This document shows positions 18,734-27,634 of a stretch of DNA of 64,000 nt, one piece after another. Position 1 is the first letter of the stretch. Every line of letters starts with the position of its first letter. A program made the translations under genes and the position numbers. Below the pieces are notes generated by a model. It made no database searches. It saw nothing but the letters and a program-made list of their open reading frames with translations, and was not told the DNA's origin. The DNA comes from an uncultured Alphaproteobacteria bacterium (GTDB taxonomy: Bacteria; Pseudomonadota; Alphaproteobacteria; HIMB59; GCA-002718135). The stretch is taken from NCBI GenBank assembly GCA_902596365.1, contig CACJTT010000003.1:30743-94742 (forward strand), in the 5' to 3' direction.

Positions 18734-19308
18734 CTTTAAAAAGATACGCAGTATTAGAAAATATAAAAATAGAAAAAAATGGTATATCCATCGAAGAGTT
18801 ACCCTTTGTTGAGAAGATAAATCTTCGAGGTGATACAAATGATAGGGATTTTATGAGTAATGCAGGATCAGTTCTTGATATCTTAATTCCAACAGAACCT
18901 AATACCAAAATACAAAATAAAGTTTTACAAGTAATTTGGCTTAGTCCTAATGAGTGGCTTCTTAGTTTTTTGAATCATAATCATTTTATTAGAATATTTG
19001 AAGAATTAAATAATAAATTGAATCCTGAAAAAACAAGCATTACAGATATTTCAGAAAATAAAACTGTTATTAGGATTGAAGGTAATCAAACTACAGAGCT
19101 ACTTAGAAAATTCATGGTTCTAGACATTGATAATATTCTAAATAGTAATTTAAGAGTTGCTCAAACTATTTTTGTTAAAATACCTGTAATAATCATTCGT
19201 AACCATCATGATCAAGAAACACAGAGCTTTGATATTCATGTAAACAGATCTCATTCTAACTATTTAAGAGATTTGCTATTAGATGGCTGTACCCAGTTTA
19301 TAAACTAA
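18730..19308 (+). CDS. soxG: Sarcosine oxidase gamma subunit
   Basis: Last gene of soxBDAG and the least conserved subunit; it resembles a shortened GcvT/YgfZ fold. The 192 residues include EKINLRGD near the start, VIWLSPNEWLLSF, a conserved pattern of gamma subunits, and a middle TDISENKTVIRIEG block. The ATG overlaps the soxA stop (ATGA), so translation is coupled. It runs convergent to the coiled-coil gene with a 2-base gap. Confidence 0.93.
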   Translation: MTLKRYAVLENIKIEKNGISIEELPFVEKINLRGDTNDRDFMSNAGSVLDILIPTEPNTKIQNKVLQVIWLSPNEWLLSFLNHNHFIRIFEELNNKLNPEKTSITDISENKTVIRIEGNQTTELLRKFMVLDIDNILNSNLRVAQTIFVKIPVIIIRNHHDQETQSFDIHVNRSHSNYLRDLLLDGCTQFIN

Positions 19309-19310
19309 AT

Positions 19311-20009
19311 CTAACCTCCGTGATGTGACCTATCTTTTAGTTTTTTTATTTTTTCTAAATAAGAGTCAAGCTCAATTTGTTGATCGATTATTTTTTGTTT
19401 AAGTTCAACAATAGTATTATCTAGTTTAATATTTTGATAAGAAAAACTTTTATTATCATTTTTTAATTTTTGATTTTCATTTATTATATCTTGTGTTTCA
19501 TTATCAAACGATTGAATATTAGTGTTTAGCTCATCAATCTGCTTATTAAGACTTTTAATCTTTGAAAGGTGTTGATTATTTTCTGCTTTCAATTTATTGA
19601 ATTTATCCTGCAAGGATTTAAATTTATCTGAAGTAATTAGAAGATTTTCATTATTAGATGATAATGCATTTAAATCATCATTAGCCTGATTAAGTGTAAG
19701 GATTGCAGAATCATATTTTGATTTTGTTTCTTTTAATTCAATTTGAAGTTTATTAATTTGACCATCTCTAAATTTAATTTTTTGATCTTTTTGAAATAAG
19801 TTTAACTCGAGTTCTTCAATATTACTTGCAAGGCTAGTTAAGTCTGCAGATGGATCTGGGATGATATTGTCTTTTGGAACAATTTCTCTATTATTATTTT
19901 CTAGAGTTGGATAAATAAAAAAAAAAATCATAATAATAATAATCAAAACTAAACTTAATAAAATATTTCTTCTTCTTTTTCTTGCATTTGATCCAACAAA
20001 ACCTGACAT
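19311..20009 (-). CDS. Membrane-anchored coiled-coil protein, hypothetical
   Basis: No family recognised. The 232-residue protein has a basic N-terminus (NARKRRRN), one membrane helix at about 15-33 rich in Leu and Ile, a Pro-containing linker (38-55), and then a long heptad-like coiled coil (about 56-225) of Lys/Glu/Asn/Leu. The end RSHHGG is His-rich. The topology predicts a small cytosolic tip and a periplasmic rod, a shape used by spacers, division proteins or adaptor proteins. It follows the acyltransferase gene after 42 bases on the same strand. Function is unknown. Confidence 0.72.
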   Translation of the reverse strand: MSGFVGSNARKRRRNILLSLVLIIIIMIFFFIYPTLENNNREIVPKDNIIPDPSADLTSLASNIEELELNLFQKDQKIKFRDGQINKLQIELKETKSKYDSAILTLNQANDDLNALSSNNENLLITSDKFKSLQDKFNKLKAENNQHLSKIKSLNKQIDELNTNIQSFDNETQDIINENQKLKNDNKSFSYQNIKLDNTIVELKQKIIDQQIELDSYLEKIKKLKDRSHHGG

Positions 20010-20051
20010 AATCTGTAATTTATTTACTTCTTTAAACTTGTCAAAGATTTA

Positions 20052-20900
20052 TTATTTATTATGCACAGATTTAGGATCTAATGAGTATGTTTTACTTCTT
20101 ATGTGCTTAGTGATTTCAATTAAATTACCTATTTTTTCAAAATCTGAAAAAGGGATAACTTTTCCAAAATGAAGATTAATCGTATCTCCTATTTTTCTTG
20201 TTAATTCATGCATTAGTAATGAATACCTAAATGTTTGACCCATTTTATTGGCAATATGGTAAAGCTGACTATTTTGACCCTCAAAATAAGAAGGTAAAAC
20301 TGGACTTTTAGTTTTAACAATTAATTTTGATACAAATTGCTTCCAATTTCCATCATTTGCTTTTGTGTTTAATTTGAGATTTTCTTTAGTTGCTATTTGT
20401 CCAGAGGGGAAAATAACTATTACTCCATCGTTTTGAAGCACCTTTTCTGCCTCTTTTCTTGCATCAATATTTGCTAGCATAGCTGATCTATTTGGAGAAA
20501 AATCTATTGGAATAATCTTTTCTTTTACTGCATCTGCTTGTCTTAAAACTTTATGTGTTATCATTTTATAATCCTGCCTTATACTAGAAACAACTGAACA
20601 TAATGAAACTCCATCAGCTACTCCAAACGCATGATTGGCTACAATAATTAATCTTCCATTCTGGGGGATAAAACTGCCTTCTAGATAAAAGGTTTTTAAA
20701 TCAAATTTTAATTTCTTAACTGCATCATGCCAAAAGTTTTCAGGTGGATTATTTTCTAATAAATACTGATCATACAAATTCTTTAATTTCATTTTACCTG
20801 TTAATAGTTCTATTATTTTTATGAATTGCTGACTTAAAAAATTTACCTCTGATGAGGCAAAAGTAAAGGCAATCTTATTACTATGGGGTTTTATTGGCAT
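20052..20900 (-). CDS. PlsC-like lysophospholipid acyltransferase (OlsA/hemolysin-like)
   Basis: Membrane-associated acyltransferase of 282 residues. The catalytic block reads VANHAFGVADG (His 90, Asp 96; a H-x5-D spacing as in the OlsA-like and COG3176 group rather than the classical H-x4-D), and the acceptor-binding block reads VIVIFPSGQIAT. A late SYFEGQNSQLYHI supports the same group. It could acylate lyso-ornithine lipid or lysophospholipid; ornithine or other phosphorus-free lipids would suit phosphate-poor seawater, but OlsB is not seen here. It follows the etfQO region on the same strand after 210 bases. Confidence 0.85.
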   Translation of the reverse strand: MPIKPHSNKIAFTFASSEVNFLSQQFIKIIELLTGKMKLKNLYDQYLLENNPPENFWHDAVKKLKFDLKTFYLEGSFIPQNGRLIIVANHAFGVADGVSLCSVVSSIRQDYKMITHKVLRQADAVKEKIIPIDFSPNRSAMLANIDARKEAEKVLQNDGVIVIFPSGQIATKENLKLNTKANDGNWKQFVSKLIVKTKSPVLPSYFEGQNSQLYHIANKMGQTFRYSLLMHELTRKIGDTINLHFGKVIPFSDFEKIGNLIEITKHIRSKTYSLDPKSVHNK

Positions 20901-20983
20901 TATATTAAAGATCGATATTTATTTTTAATATTTAATTATTGTTAAAATTGAAATTAATACAGTATTTTTTACATATGCAGTAT

Positions 20984-21012
20984 TTGCATATTAAATATAT
21001 TTTCAATATACT
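20984..21012 (+). promoter_or_regulatory. Candidate sigma-70 promoter for a plus-strand small RNA
   Basis: TTGCAT (20984-20989), a 17-base spacer and TATACT (21007-21012, 5 of 6 consensus bases). It predicts a start near 21019. The AT-richness makes chance matches likely; the support comes from the strong same-strand terminator 76 bases downstream. Confidence 0.4.
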
Positions 21013-21018
21013 GGAATT

Positions 21019-21112
21019 GCATTAAAATAATATTATGTAAATCTATGATTTAATATTTTTCCTCCCAATTAATATTTAAATCCTTCAGGAGCCTTCGGGC
21101 TCCTTTTTTTTT
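21019..21112 (+). ncRNA. Candidate trans-acting small RNA with anti-Shine-Dalgarno motif
   Basis: Between two minus-strand genes, a plus-strand promoter-like element is followed by about 94 bases that end in a very strong plus-strand intrinsic terminator. No plus-strand gene within 1.7 kb could use that terminator. Just before it, in a stretch likely to be unpaired, lies CCTCCC (21061-21066), able to pair with GGGAGG-type ribosome-binding sites. Anti-Shine-Dalgarno CCUCC motifs are known in alphaproteobacterial regulatory RNAs. No open reading frame of note lies inside. Start, expression and targets are unproven; I recognise no named RNA family (not tmRNA or SRP RNA by eye). Confidence 0.45.
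21088..21112 (+). terminator. Intrinsic terminator with cUUCGg tetraloop
   Basis: Perfect 6-bp stem GGAGCC (21088-21093) / GGCTCC (21098-21103) closed by TTCG, followed by nine T residues (21104-21112). In the plus orientation the loop is the extra-stable C(UUCG)G tetraloop and the U-tract follows. Read on the minus strand, the stem is preceded by A residues and lacks a U-tract, so it does not serve as a standard terminator for etfQO. Confidence 0.9.
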
Positions 21113-22739
21113 ACATATTTGCATAATTTGGCCCGCCTGCGCCTTCAGGCGTAACCCATGTTATGTTTTGAGAAGGCTCTTTAATATCACATGTCTTACA
21201 ATGTATGCAATTTTGAGCATTGATTACAAATTTAGGATCATTTTGATTAGTTCTATCAACTTCATACACCCCTGCAGGACAATATCTTTGAGCAGGTTCA
21301 TCAAATTCATTTAAAGTATAATTAATTGGTAAATCAGGATCTTTTAACTTTAAATGTACCGGTTGATCAGCCTCATGATTAGTGCCAGTTAAATAAACTG
21401 AACTAGTTTTATCAAAAGTAAGTTTTCCATCATATTTAGGATAACTAATTTTTTTAGCTTTATGAGCAGGAATTAAACTTTCATGATCAGCATGAGAATG
21501 CTTAAGTGTAAAAGGTAAATATCCTCTAAAAATAATTTGGTCTATACCAGTGAAAATTATTGCAGGTATCAAACTCCATTGAAAACTAGGTTTAACATTA
21601 CGTGCAGTATATAATTCTTTGTAGACCCATGATTTTTGAAATCTATTTTCGTATTCTGAAAGAGGTTTATTTGCTTTTATATGCTCATTAATAGTCTCAG
21701 CAGCAATCATTCCACTTTTCATAGCAGTATGAGAACCTTTAATTTTAGGCATGTTAAGTGTTCCAGCATCACAACCAACAATTAATGCGCCAGGCATATG
21801 CATAGTTGGTAAACTCTGAAAACCTCCTTCAATTAAAGCTCTTGCTCCATAAGAAATTCTTTTTCCATCTTTGAGTATTTTGGCAATTACAGGATGTGTT
21901 TTAAAACGCTGAAACTCATCATAAGGTGATAAGTGTGGGTTTTGATAATCTAATCCAATGACATAGCCAATAAAAACTTGATTTTTTTCTGCATGATAAC
22001 AAAAACTGCCCCCATAAGTTGAATTATCTAAAGGCCAACCTGCTGTATGCATAACCATTCCCTCATTATGCTCCTTATCTGAAATTTCCCAAATTTCTTT
22101 AAAACCTATCCCATATTGTTGTGGTGATTTATTAATATCAAGATTATACTTTTTAATAACTTCTTTTCCAAGATGACCTCTACAGCCTTCTGAAAAAACA
22201 GTAACTTTTGCTAAAATATTTAATCCAGGCTCAAAACTATCCTTTGAATTTCCATCTTTATCGATCCCCATATCTCCAGTTTGAACACCTATAATACTAT
22301 TGTTATCATCATAAATTATTTTAGAAGCTGCAAATCCTGGAAAAATTTCAACACCTAAATCTTCTGCTTGAGCAGCAAGCCATCTACATAGATTAGCTAA
22401 ACTAATAATGTAATTATTATGATTTTTTTGAACGCTAGGGAGCATCCATGTTGGCCAACTAAAAAAATTTTTTTTTCCTAAAAATAAAAATTTTTCTTTT
22501 TTAACCTTTGTTTTTATTGGAGCTTTTTTTTCTTTCCAATCAGGAATTAATTCATCTAAAGCCCTTGTTTCAAAAACGTTACCACTTAAAATATGAGCAC
22601 CAACTTCTGATCCTTTTTCTAAAATACATACATTTAACTCAGGATTAACTTGTTTTAATTTTATAGATGTGGCTAAACCTGCTGGACCAGCGCCAACTAT
22701 GACAACATCATATTCCATTGACTCTCTTTGAATTTCCAT
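21111..22739 (-). CDS. etfQO: Electron transfer flavoprotein-ubiquinone oxidoreductase
   Basis: Inner-membrane-bound FAD/4Fe-4S enzyme that takes electrons from ETF and reduces ubiquinone. The 542 residues start MEIQRESMEYDVVIVGAGPAG, as in other alphaproteobacterial ETF-QOs, show the FAD motif (9-22), SGNVFETRALDELIP, and end with the cluster cysteines: CPAGVYE (C487) and NCIHCKTC (C511, C514, C517). It is the last gene of the operon dimethylglycine dehydrogenase-etfB-etfA-etfQO. Its stop codon touches the U-tract of the plus-strand terminator. Confidence 0.97.
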   Translation of the reverse strand: MEIQRESMEYDVVIVGAGPAGLATSIKLKQVNPELNVCILEKGSEVGAHILSGNVFETRALDELIPDWKEKKAPIKTKVKKEKFLFLGKKNFFSWPTWMLPSVQKNHNNYIISLANLCRWLAAQAEDLGVEIFPGFAASKIIYDDNNSIIGVQTGDMGIDKDGNSKDSFEPGLNILAKVTVFSEGCRGHLGKEVIKKYNLDINKSPQQYGIGFKEIWEISDKEHNEGMVMHTAGWPLDNSTYGGSFCYHAEKNQVFIGYVIGLDYQNPHLSPYDEFQRFKTHPVIAKILKDGKRISYGARALIEGGFQSLPTMHMPGALIVGCDAGTLNMPKIKGSHTAMKSGMIAAETINEHIKANKPLSEYENRFQKSWVYKELYTARNVKPSFQWSLIPAIIFTGIDQIIFRGYLPFTLKHSHADHESLIPAHKAKKISYPKYDGKLTFDKTSSVYLTGTNHEADQPVHLKLKDPDLPINYTLNEFDEPAQRYCPAGVYEVDRTNQNDPKFVINAQNCIHCKTCDIKEPSQNITWVTPEGAGGPNYANM

Positions 22740-22778
22740 AAGCTATAATAATGTTTTTTTATTTATTTAAAAATAAAA

Positions 22779-23732
22779 TTATTTTTCTATTGAATTTAAT
22801 TTATCTAATTCAGATGAAAGTTGAGGTAATGCTTCAAATAGATCAGCACTCAACCCATAATCAGCAACATTAAAGATAGGTGCTTCTTCATCTTTATTTA
22901 TAGCAACAATAATTTTACTTTCCTTCATGCCAGCAAGATGTTGAATGGCTCCAGATATACCAACTGCTATGTAGAGATCGGGAACGACTACTTTTCCTGT
23001 TTGGCCTACCTGATAATCATTGCTTACATACCCAGCATCTACTGCAGCTCGAGAAGCGCCTATAGCTGCATTTAATTTATCAGCAATATCACTTATCAAT
23101 TTGAAATTATCAGCGCTTTGCAACCCTCTTCCTCCTGATACAACAATTCTTGCAGTACTTAGTTCAGGCCTGTCTGAGTTAGATTCTTCACGATCAACAA
23201 ATTCTGTGTGATTTTCAGATGATTCAAAATTTATTGCTTCAACTACTCCAGAGCCACCTTCTTTAGGAATAACATCGAATGAAGTTGGACGAATTGTAAT
23301 AACTTTCTTTGTGTCATTTGACTTAACAGTAGCAAGCGCATTTCCAGCATAAATTGGTCTTATAAAAGTATCTTCACTCTCAATATTAATGACATCACTT
23401 ATTTGGGCAACATCTAATTTTACTGCAACCCTTGGCATAACATTTTTTCCAAATGTTGTTGCTGGTGCAAAAATATGAGAATAATTCTCAGCAATAGAAA
23501 GAATAGCAGGATCTATTTTTTCAGCTATAGCATTTTCATAATTTTGATCATCTAATGAAAGTACTTTTGTCACATATTGATAATTTGCAATTTCTTTTGA
23601 AATTTTCTCAATATTATTACCTATTACCAAAACTTCAATTTGTTTACCTAGTTTTGAAGCTGCACTTATTGTGTTTAATGTAGATGCTTTCACTTCATCA
23701 TTATTATGTTCTGCTAAGATTAGGATGCTCAT
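22779..23732 (-). CDS. etfA: Electron transfer flavoprotein alpha subunit
   Basis: FAD-carrying subunit of the soluble ETF heterodimer. The 317 residues begin MSILILAEH and hold the C-terminal FAD domain: [52 protein letters not shown], and [17 protein letters not shown]. The start overlaps the etfB stop by 4 bases (ATGA), ensuring equal synthesis of the two subunits. Partner dehydrogenase in this operon is the dimethylglycine dehydrogenase. Confidence 0.97.
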   Translation of the reverse strand: MSILILAEHNNDEVKASTLNTISAASKLGKQIEVLVIGNNIEKISKEIANYQYVTKVLSLDDQNYENAIAEKIDPAILSIAENYSHIFAPATTFGKNVMPRVAVKLDVAQISDVINIESEDTFIRPIYAGNALATVKSNDTKKVITIRPTSFDVIPKEGGSGVVEAINFESSENHTEFVDREESNSDRPELSTARIVVSGGRGLQSADNFKLISDIADKLNAAIGASRAAVDAGYVSNDYQVGQTGKVVVPDLYIAVGISGAIQHLAGMKESKIIVAINKDEEAPIFNVADYGLSADLFEALPQLSSELDKLNSIEK

Positions 23733-24478
23733 ATAACTTTCGCCTCATATTTTAATTTTTGAACTAATTCAGCAACATCAGCCACCATTACTCCTTTTTG
23801 TCTTGTTGGTGGTTCAGATATTTTAATATTCTCTAGTCTAGGCTTAACATCAATACCTAGTTCTTCTGCTGATTTAATATCAATTGGTTTTTTCTTTGCT
23901 TTCATAATGTTGGGTAAGGAGGCATATCTTGGCTCATTTAATCTTAAATCACAAGATGCTATAAAAGGTATCTTAACTTTTATTCTCTCAAGACCTTCAT
24001 CTATTTCTCTAGTTACAATTGCAGCATTTTCTTCTATTTCAATTTTTGAAGCAAATGTTGCCTGCGGCCAATTAATCAAGGCGCTAGTCATTTGAGCAGT
24101 TTGATTTGAATCATCATCAATAGCCTGTTTACCCATCAATATTAAACCTGGCTGTTCAATTTCTACAATTTTAGCAACTATTTTTGATACTGATAAAGGC
24201 TCAATATCATCATTCGCTTTAATCATTATTCCTCTATCAGCTCCCATAGCAAGTGCAGTACGAATAGTTTCTTGACATTTATCTTCTCCAACTGATAAAA
24301 TTATTATTTCATCAGCTTTTCCAGCTTCTTTTATTCTGAGTGCTTCCTCCACTGCATTTTCATCAGGAGGATTCATTGACATTTTTACATTTTCTTTTTC
24401 TACACCAGAATTATCTGCTTTAACTCTAACTTGAACATTATAATCAATGACTCTTTTTACTGTAACTAAGATTTTCAT
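23729..24478 (-). CDS. etfB: Electron transfer flavoprotein beta subunit
   Basis: AMP-binding subunit of ETF. The 249 residues open [20 protein letters not shown], contain [41 protein letters not shown] and the late signature [19 protein letters not shown] that docks dehydrogenases. It begins 3 bases after the dimethylglycine dehydrogenase stop, so the three genes plus etfQO form one transcription unit. Confidence 0.97.
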   Translation of the reverse strand: MKILVTVKRVIDYNVQVRVKADNSGVEKENVKMSMNPPDENAVEEALRIKEAGKADEIIILSVGEDKCQETIRTALAMGADRGIMIKANDDIEPLSVSKIVAKIVEIEQPGLILMGKQAIDDDSNQTAQMTSALINWPQATFASKIEIEENAAIVTREIDEGLERIKVKIPFIASCDLRLNEPRYASLPNIMKAKKKPIDIKSAEELGIDVKPRLENIKISEPPTRQKGVMVADVAELVQKLKYEAKVI

Positions 24479-24481
24479 TTA

Positions 24482-26917
24482 CTAAGCTCTAATTTTTTCA
24501 TTTGTTGGATCGTATGGACTATCCTCAATAACAATAACTTTATGTTTCTTCTCTAAAATATCCATTTCTAGTTCTGTTCCAATTTTGCTATATTTAGGTT
24601 TGACCATAGCAATTGCAAGTGATTTTTTCACTCTAAATCCGTAGTTACCTCCTGTCGCACGCCCAACAACCGCTCCATTACTATAAATAGCATTATTCCC
24701 TAAAGCATCAGCATCTTTGATATCAAAAACTTCTAAGGTAACCATTTTATTATCAAAACCATCTTGTTGCCATTTGACTAGAGCATCTCTTCCAATAAAA
24801 TTTCCTTTATTTAAATGCACAAATCTATCAAGCCCAGATTCATAAGCAGCATATTCAATTGACATTTCAGTGCCTACAAGCTTGTAAGTCTTTTCAATTC
24901 TAAGGCTATCCATCGCTCTTATTCCAAAAGGCTTAACTCCAAATTCTTTACCAGCTTCCATTAAATTATCAAATATATGATTTTGATATTCAATTGGATG
25001 ATGAAGTTCCCAACCTAATTCACCAACAAAGTTCATTCTCATTGCAATTGAAGGAGCTAATCCAACGTCTATTTTTTGAGCAGATAGCCATGGAAATGAT
25101 TGATTAGAAAAATCAGCATTAGAAATCTTAGTAAGTAAATCTCTTGACCTTGGTCCAGCCACAACAAGAACACCAATACTATTTGTTAGATTTTCAAAAC
25201 TTACTGATCTATCATTTGGCATCCATTTTTTTAGCCAATCGTGATCGAGTCTTTGGAAAGCTCCAGCTGAAACTAAATAAAAAGATTCATTAGATTCTTT
25301 TGCAATTGTAAATTCAGAGTGTACTCCTCCTTTGGTATTTAAAGCATGACATAAATTAACTCTTCCTATTTTTTGAGGTAATTTATTTGCAACTAAATTA
25401 TCAAGAAAATCTTTAGCTCCTGGCCCAGAAATTCTACATTTTGCAAATGCTGTCATATCAAGTATACCAACATTTTTTTGCACATTTAAACATTCATTAC
25501 CAACATGATTAAACCAATTTGATCTTCTAAAAGACCAATCATCAACTTGTTCAGTATCTTTAGGAGCAAACCAATTTGCTCTCTCCCAACCAAATTTCTG
25601 ACCAAATACTGCTCCTAACTTTTTTAAACGATCATAACAAGGAGCCTGCCTTAGAGGTCTACCAGCTTCTCTTTCTTCATCTGGATAGTGTATTGTGAAA
25701 ACATTTGCATAAGCCTCTTCATTTTTTTTAATTAGAAAGGATTTTGTAGCATAATCTCCAAAACGTCTTGGATCAACTCCAAGCATATCAATGGTAGGCT
25801 CGCCATCAACTATCCACTCAGCTAGCTGCCAACCTGCACCTCCTGCTGCTGTTATTCCAAAACTATGACCTTCATTTATCCAAAAATTTTTTAAACCCCA
25901 AGCAGGGCCAACTATAGGACTTCCATCTGGTGTGTAGCAGATAGCACCATTGTAAACTTTTTTAACACCCACTTCCCCAAATACTGGAACTCTATGGATT
26001 GCAGATTCTATGTGTGGTTCAATTCTCTCAATATCTTCTTGAAATAACTCAAACTCTGAATTTTGACTTGGTCCGTCTACATAACAGGCAGGTGCTCCTT
26101 TTTCATAAGGCCCAAGGATTAATCCACCTCTTTCCTCTCGCATATACCACGAACTATCAGAATCTCGCAAAACACCCATCTCAGGTAAACCTTGTTCTTT
26201 TCTTTTTTGTATTTCAGGATGAGGCTCAGTTACGATGTATTGATGCTCAACAGGTATTACAGGAATATCTAAACCTACCATCTTTCCTGTTTGTCTTGCA
26301 AAATTTCCAGTGCAAGAGACAACATGTTCACACTCTATATTACCGTTATCTGTTTCAACAACCCACATTTCATTTTCTAACTGCTTGATACCAGTTACAT
26401 TTGTGTTTCTATAAATTTCAGCCCCTTTATCTCTAGCGCCTTTTGCTAAAGCTTGTGTCAAATCTGCTGGTTGTATGTATCCATCTTCTGGATGTTGAAT
26501 AGCTCCAATTAAACCTTCTGTGTTACATAGCGGCCAAATCTTTTTGACTTCTTGAGGAGTTAAAAAATTTACTTTAACTCCAATAGTTTTAGCTACTGCT
26601 GCGTATTGATGATATTCATCCATACGATCTTGAGTTGTTGCCAAACGAATATTACTTACAACGCTGAAACCTACATTTTGACCTGTTTCTTCTTCAAGAG
26701 TTTTGTAAAAATTCACTGCATATTTATGAAGTTGACCGACTGAATAACTCATATTAAATAAAGGAAGGAGGCCTGCTGCATGCCAGGTTGATCCTGAGGT
26801 GAGCTCTTTTCTTTCTACTAAAACAACATCGTCCCAACCTCTTTTAGCAAGATGATAAAGAACACTCACTCCAACAACACCACCGCCTACTACAACTACT
26901 TTAGTTTTTGCCTTCAT
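24482..26917 (-). CDS. Dimethylglycine dehydrogenase family protein (FAD oxidase plus GcvT domains)
   Basis: Flavoprotein that oxidatively demethylates an N-methylated glycine; dimethylglycine to sarcosine is the best reading, sarcosine the alternative. The 811 residues have the FAD motif VVVVGGGVVGVSVLYHLAKRG (7-27), then SGSTWHAAGL with His 46 at the covalent-FAD position of the DMGDH/SARDH group, a middle FAD-capping domain, and a C-terminal GcvT part (about 430-805: LDMTAFAKCRISGPGA, MNFVGELGWELH) that traps the carbon on THF. Co-operonic ETF and ETF-QO genes fit a dehydrogenase rather than an oxidase. Since soxBDAG next door consumes sarcosine, dimethylglycine is the natural substrate here. 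Confidence 0.88.
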   Translation of the reverse strand: MKAKTKVVVVGGGVVGVSVLYHLAKRGWDDVVLVERKELTSGSTWHAAGLLPLFNMSYSVGQLHKYAVNFYKTLEEETGQNVGFSVVSNIRLATTQDRMDEYHQYAAVAKTIGVKVNFLTPQEVKKIWPLCNTEGLIGAIQHPEDGYIQPADLTQALAKGARDKGAEIYRNTNVTGIKQLENEMWVVETDNGNIECEHVVSCTGNFARQTGKMVGLDIPVIPVEHQYIVTEPHPEIQKRKEQGLPEMGVLRDSDSSWYMREERGGLILGPYEKGAPACYVDGPSQNSEFELFQEDIERIEPHIESAIHRVPVFGEVGVKKVYNGAICYTPDGSPIVGPAWGLKNFWINEGHSFGITAAGGAGWQLAEWIVDGEPTIDMLGVDPRRFGDYATKSFLIKKNEEAYANVFTIHYPDEEREAGRPLRQAPCYDRLKKLGAVFGQKFGWERANWFAPKDTEQVDDWSFRRSNWFNHVGNECLNVQKNVGILDMTAFAKCRISGPGAKDFLDNLVANKLPQKIGRVNLCHALNTKGGVHSEFTIAKESNESFYLVSAGAFQRLDHDWLKKWMPNDRSVSFENLTNSIGVLVVAGPRSRDLLTKISNADFSNQSFPWLSAQKIDVGLAPSIAMRMNFVGELGWELHHPIEYQNHIFDNLMEAGKEFGVKPFGIRAMDSLRIEKTYKLVGTEMSIEYAAYESGLDRFVHLNKGNFIGRDALVKWQQDGFDNKMVTLEVFDIKDADALGNNAIYSNGAVVGRATGGNYGFRVKKSLAIAMVKPKYSKIGTELEMDILEKKHKVIVIEDSPYDPTNEKIRA

Positions 26918-26975
26918 AAATATCTCAAAAATAATTCTGTACTTTCTTAATCATATTAAATACATTGGGTCAATC

Positions 26976-27596
26976 ATGCGTTATTATCTTAGAAATTTTT
27001 CTGTGTTTATTTTTTTATTAGTTTGTACTAATGTTTTTAGTAAAGATATGACACTTAATGAGTTGTTTTTCGATGACTCTGAACCATATCATCTTAAAAT
27101 TTTAGAAGCTCTGCCAAAACATGCTATTGTACAAATTGGCCCTGATGATGCTGAAAATACTGTAATTGAATTTATGGACTATTTTTGTGGATATTGTAAA
27201 AAAATTCATCCTGAATTAATAGATCTTGCTCAAAGAAGGAATGATACACGTGTAGTTTTTTTACAGCATCCAATACTTAGTGAAAGCTCAAGGGTAATTG
27301 CGGAAATGGTTGTTGCTGCCAATTATCAAGATAAAGGTACTGAATTACATAATGGATTGTTTTCAATGTCAGGGAGTATAACACAAGAAAAACTTGATCA
27401 ATTAATTAAAGATTTAGATATTAATGTAACAAAACTTAGAATTGATATGGGCAAAGATGAAACTAAAAATATAGTAAAATTATCTTCATTCATAGCAATG
27501 GGGTCTGGATCTAGAGGAACTCCTGCCTTGTTTTTTAATGAAGAATTCTTAGGTGGATATGTTCCTGTAAATCAACTCGAAAGATTTCTAAAATAA
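26976..27596 (+). CDS. Periplasmic DsbA-like thiol-disulfide protein
   Basis: Thioredoxin-fold protein of 206 residues with a Sec signal peptide (hydrophobic 8-20, cut near FSKD). Active site FCGYC (C71, C74) lies in FMDYFCGYCKKIHPE, and the cis-proline loop reads RGTPALFF. It belongs with the DsbA/DsbC/DsbG-like group (COG1651) and probably oxidises or isomerises secreted proteins. It is divergent from the dimethylglycine dehydrogenase gene (58-base gap) and ends at a hairpin. The window encodes a second such protein at 56.6 kb with a CSHC site. Confidence 0.9.
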   Translation: MRYYLRNFSVFIFLLVCTNVFSKDMTLNELFFDDSEPYHLKILEALPKHAIVQIGPDDAENTVIEFMDYFCGYCKKIHPELIDLAQRRNDTRVVFLQHPILSESSRVIAEMVVAANYQDKGTELHNGLFSMSGSITQEKLDQLIKDLDINVTKLRIDMGKDETKNIVKLSSFIAMGSGSRGTPALFFNEEFLGGYVPVNQLERFLK

Positions 27597-27621
27597 AGCG
27601 CCTCAATTAAGAAGCGCTTTT
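27595..27621. terminator. Bidirectional terminator between convergent genes
   Basis: A 7-bp stem AAAGCGC (27595-27601) / GCGCTTT (27614-27620) with a 12-base loop, flanked by A residues on the left and T residues on the right, so it can act in both directions. It overlaps the stop of the DsbA-like gene and precedes the 3' end of the DmdA-like gene by 14 bases. Confidence 0.75.
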
Positions 27622-27634
27622 AAATTAATTAAAT

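Noticed and set aside
26000..26388. Plus-strand open frame inside the dimethylglycine dehydrogenase gene
   Set aside because: Gln/Leu/His-rich shadow translation of the conserved FAD domain; no independent support.
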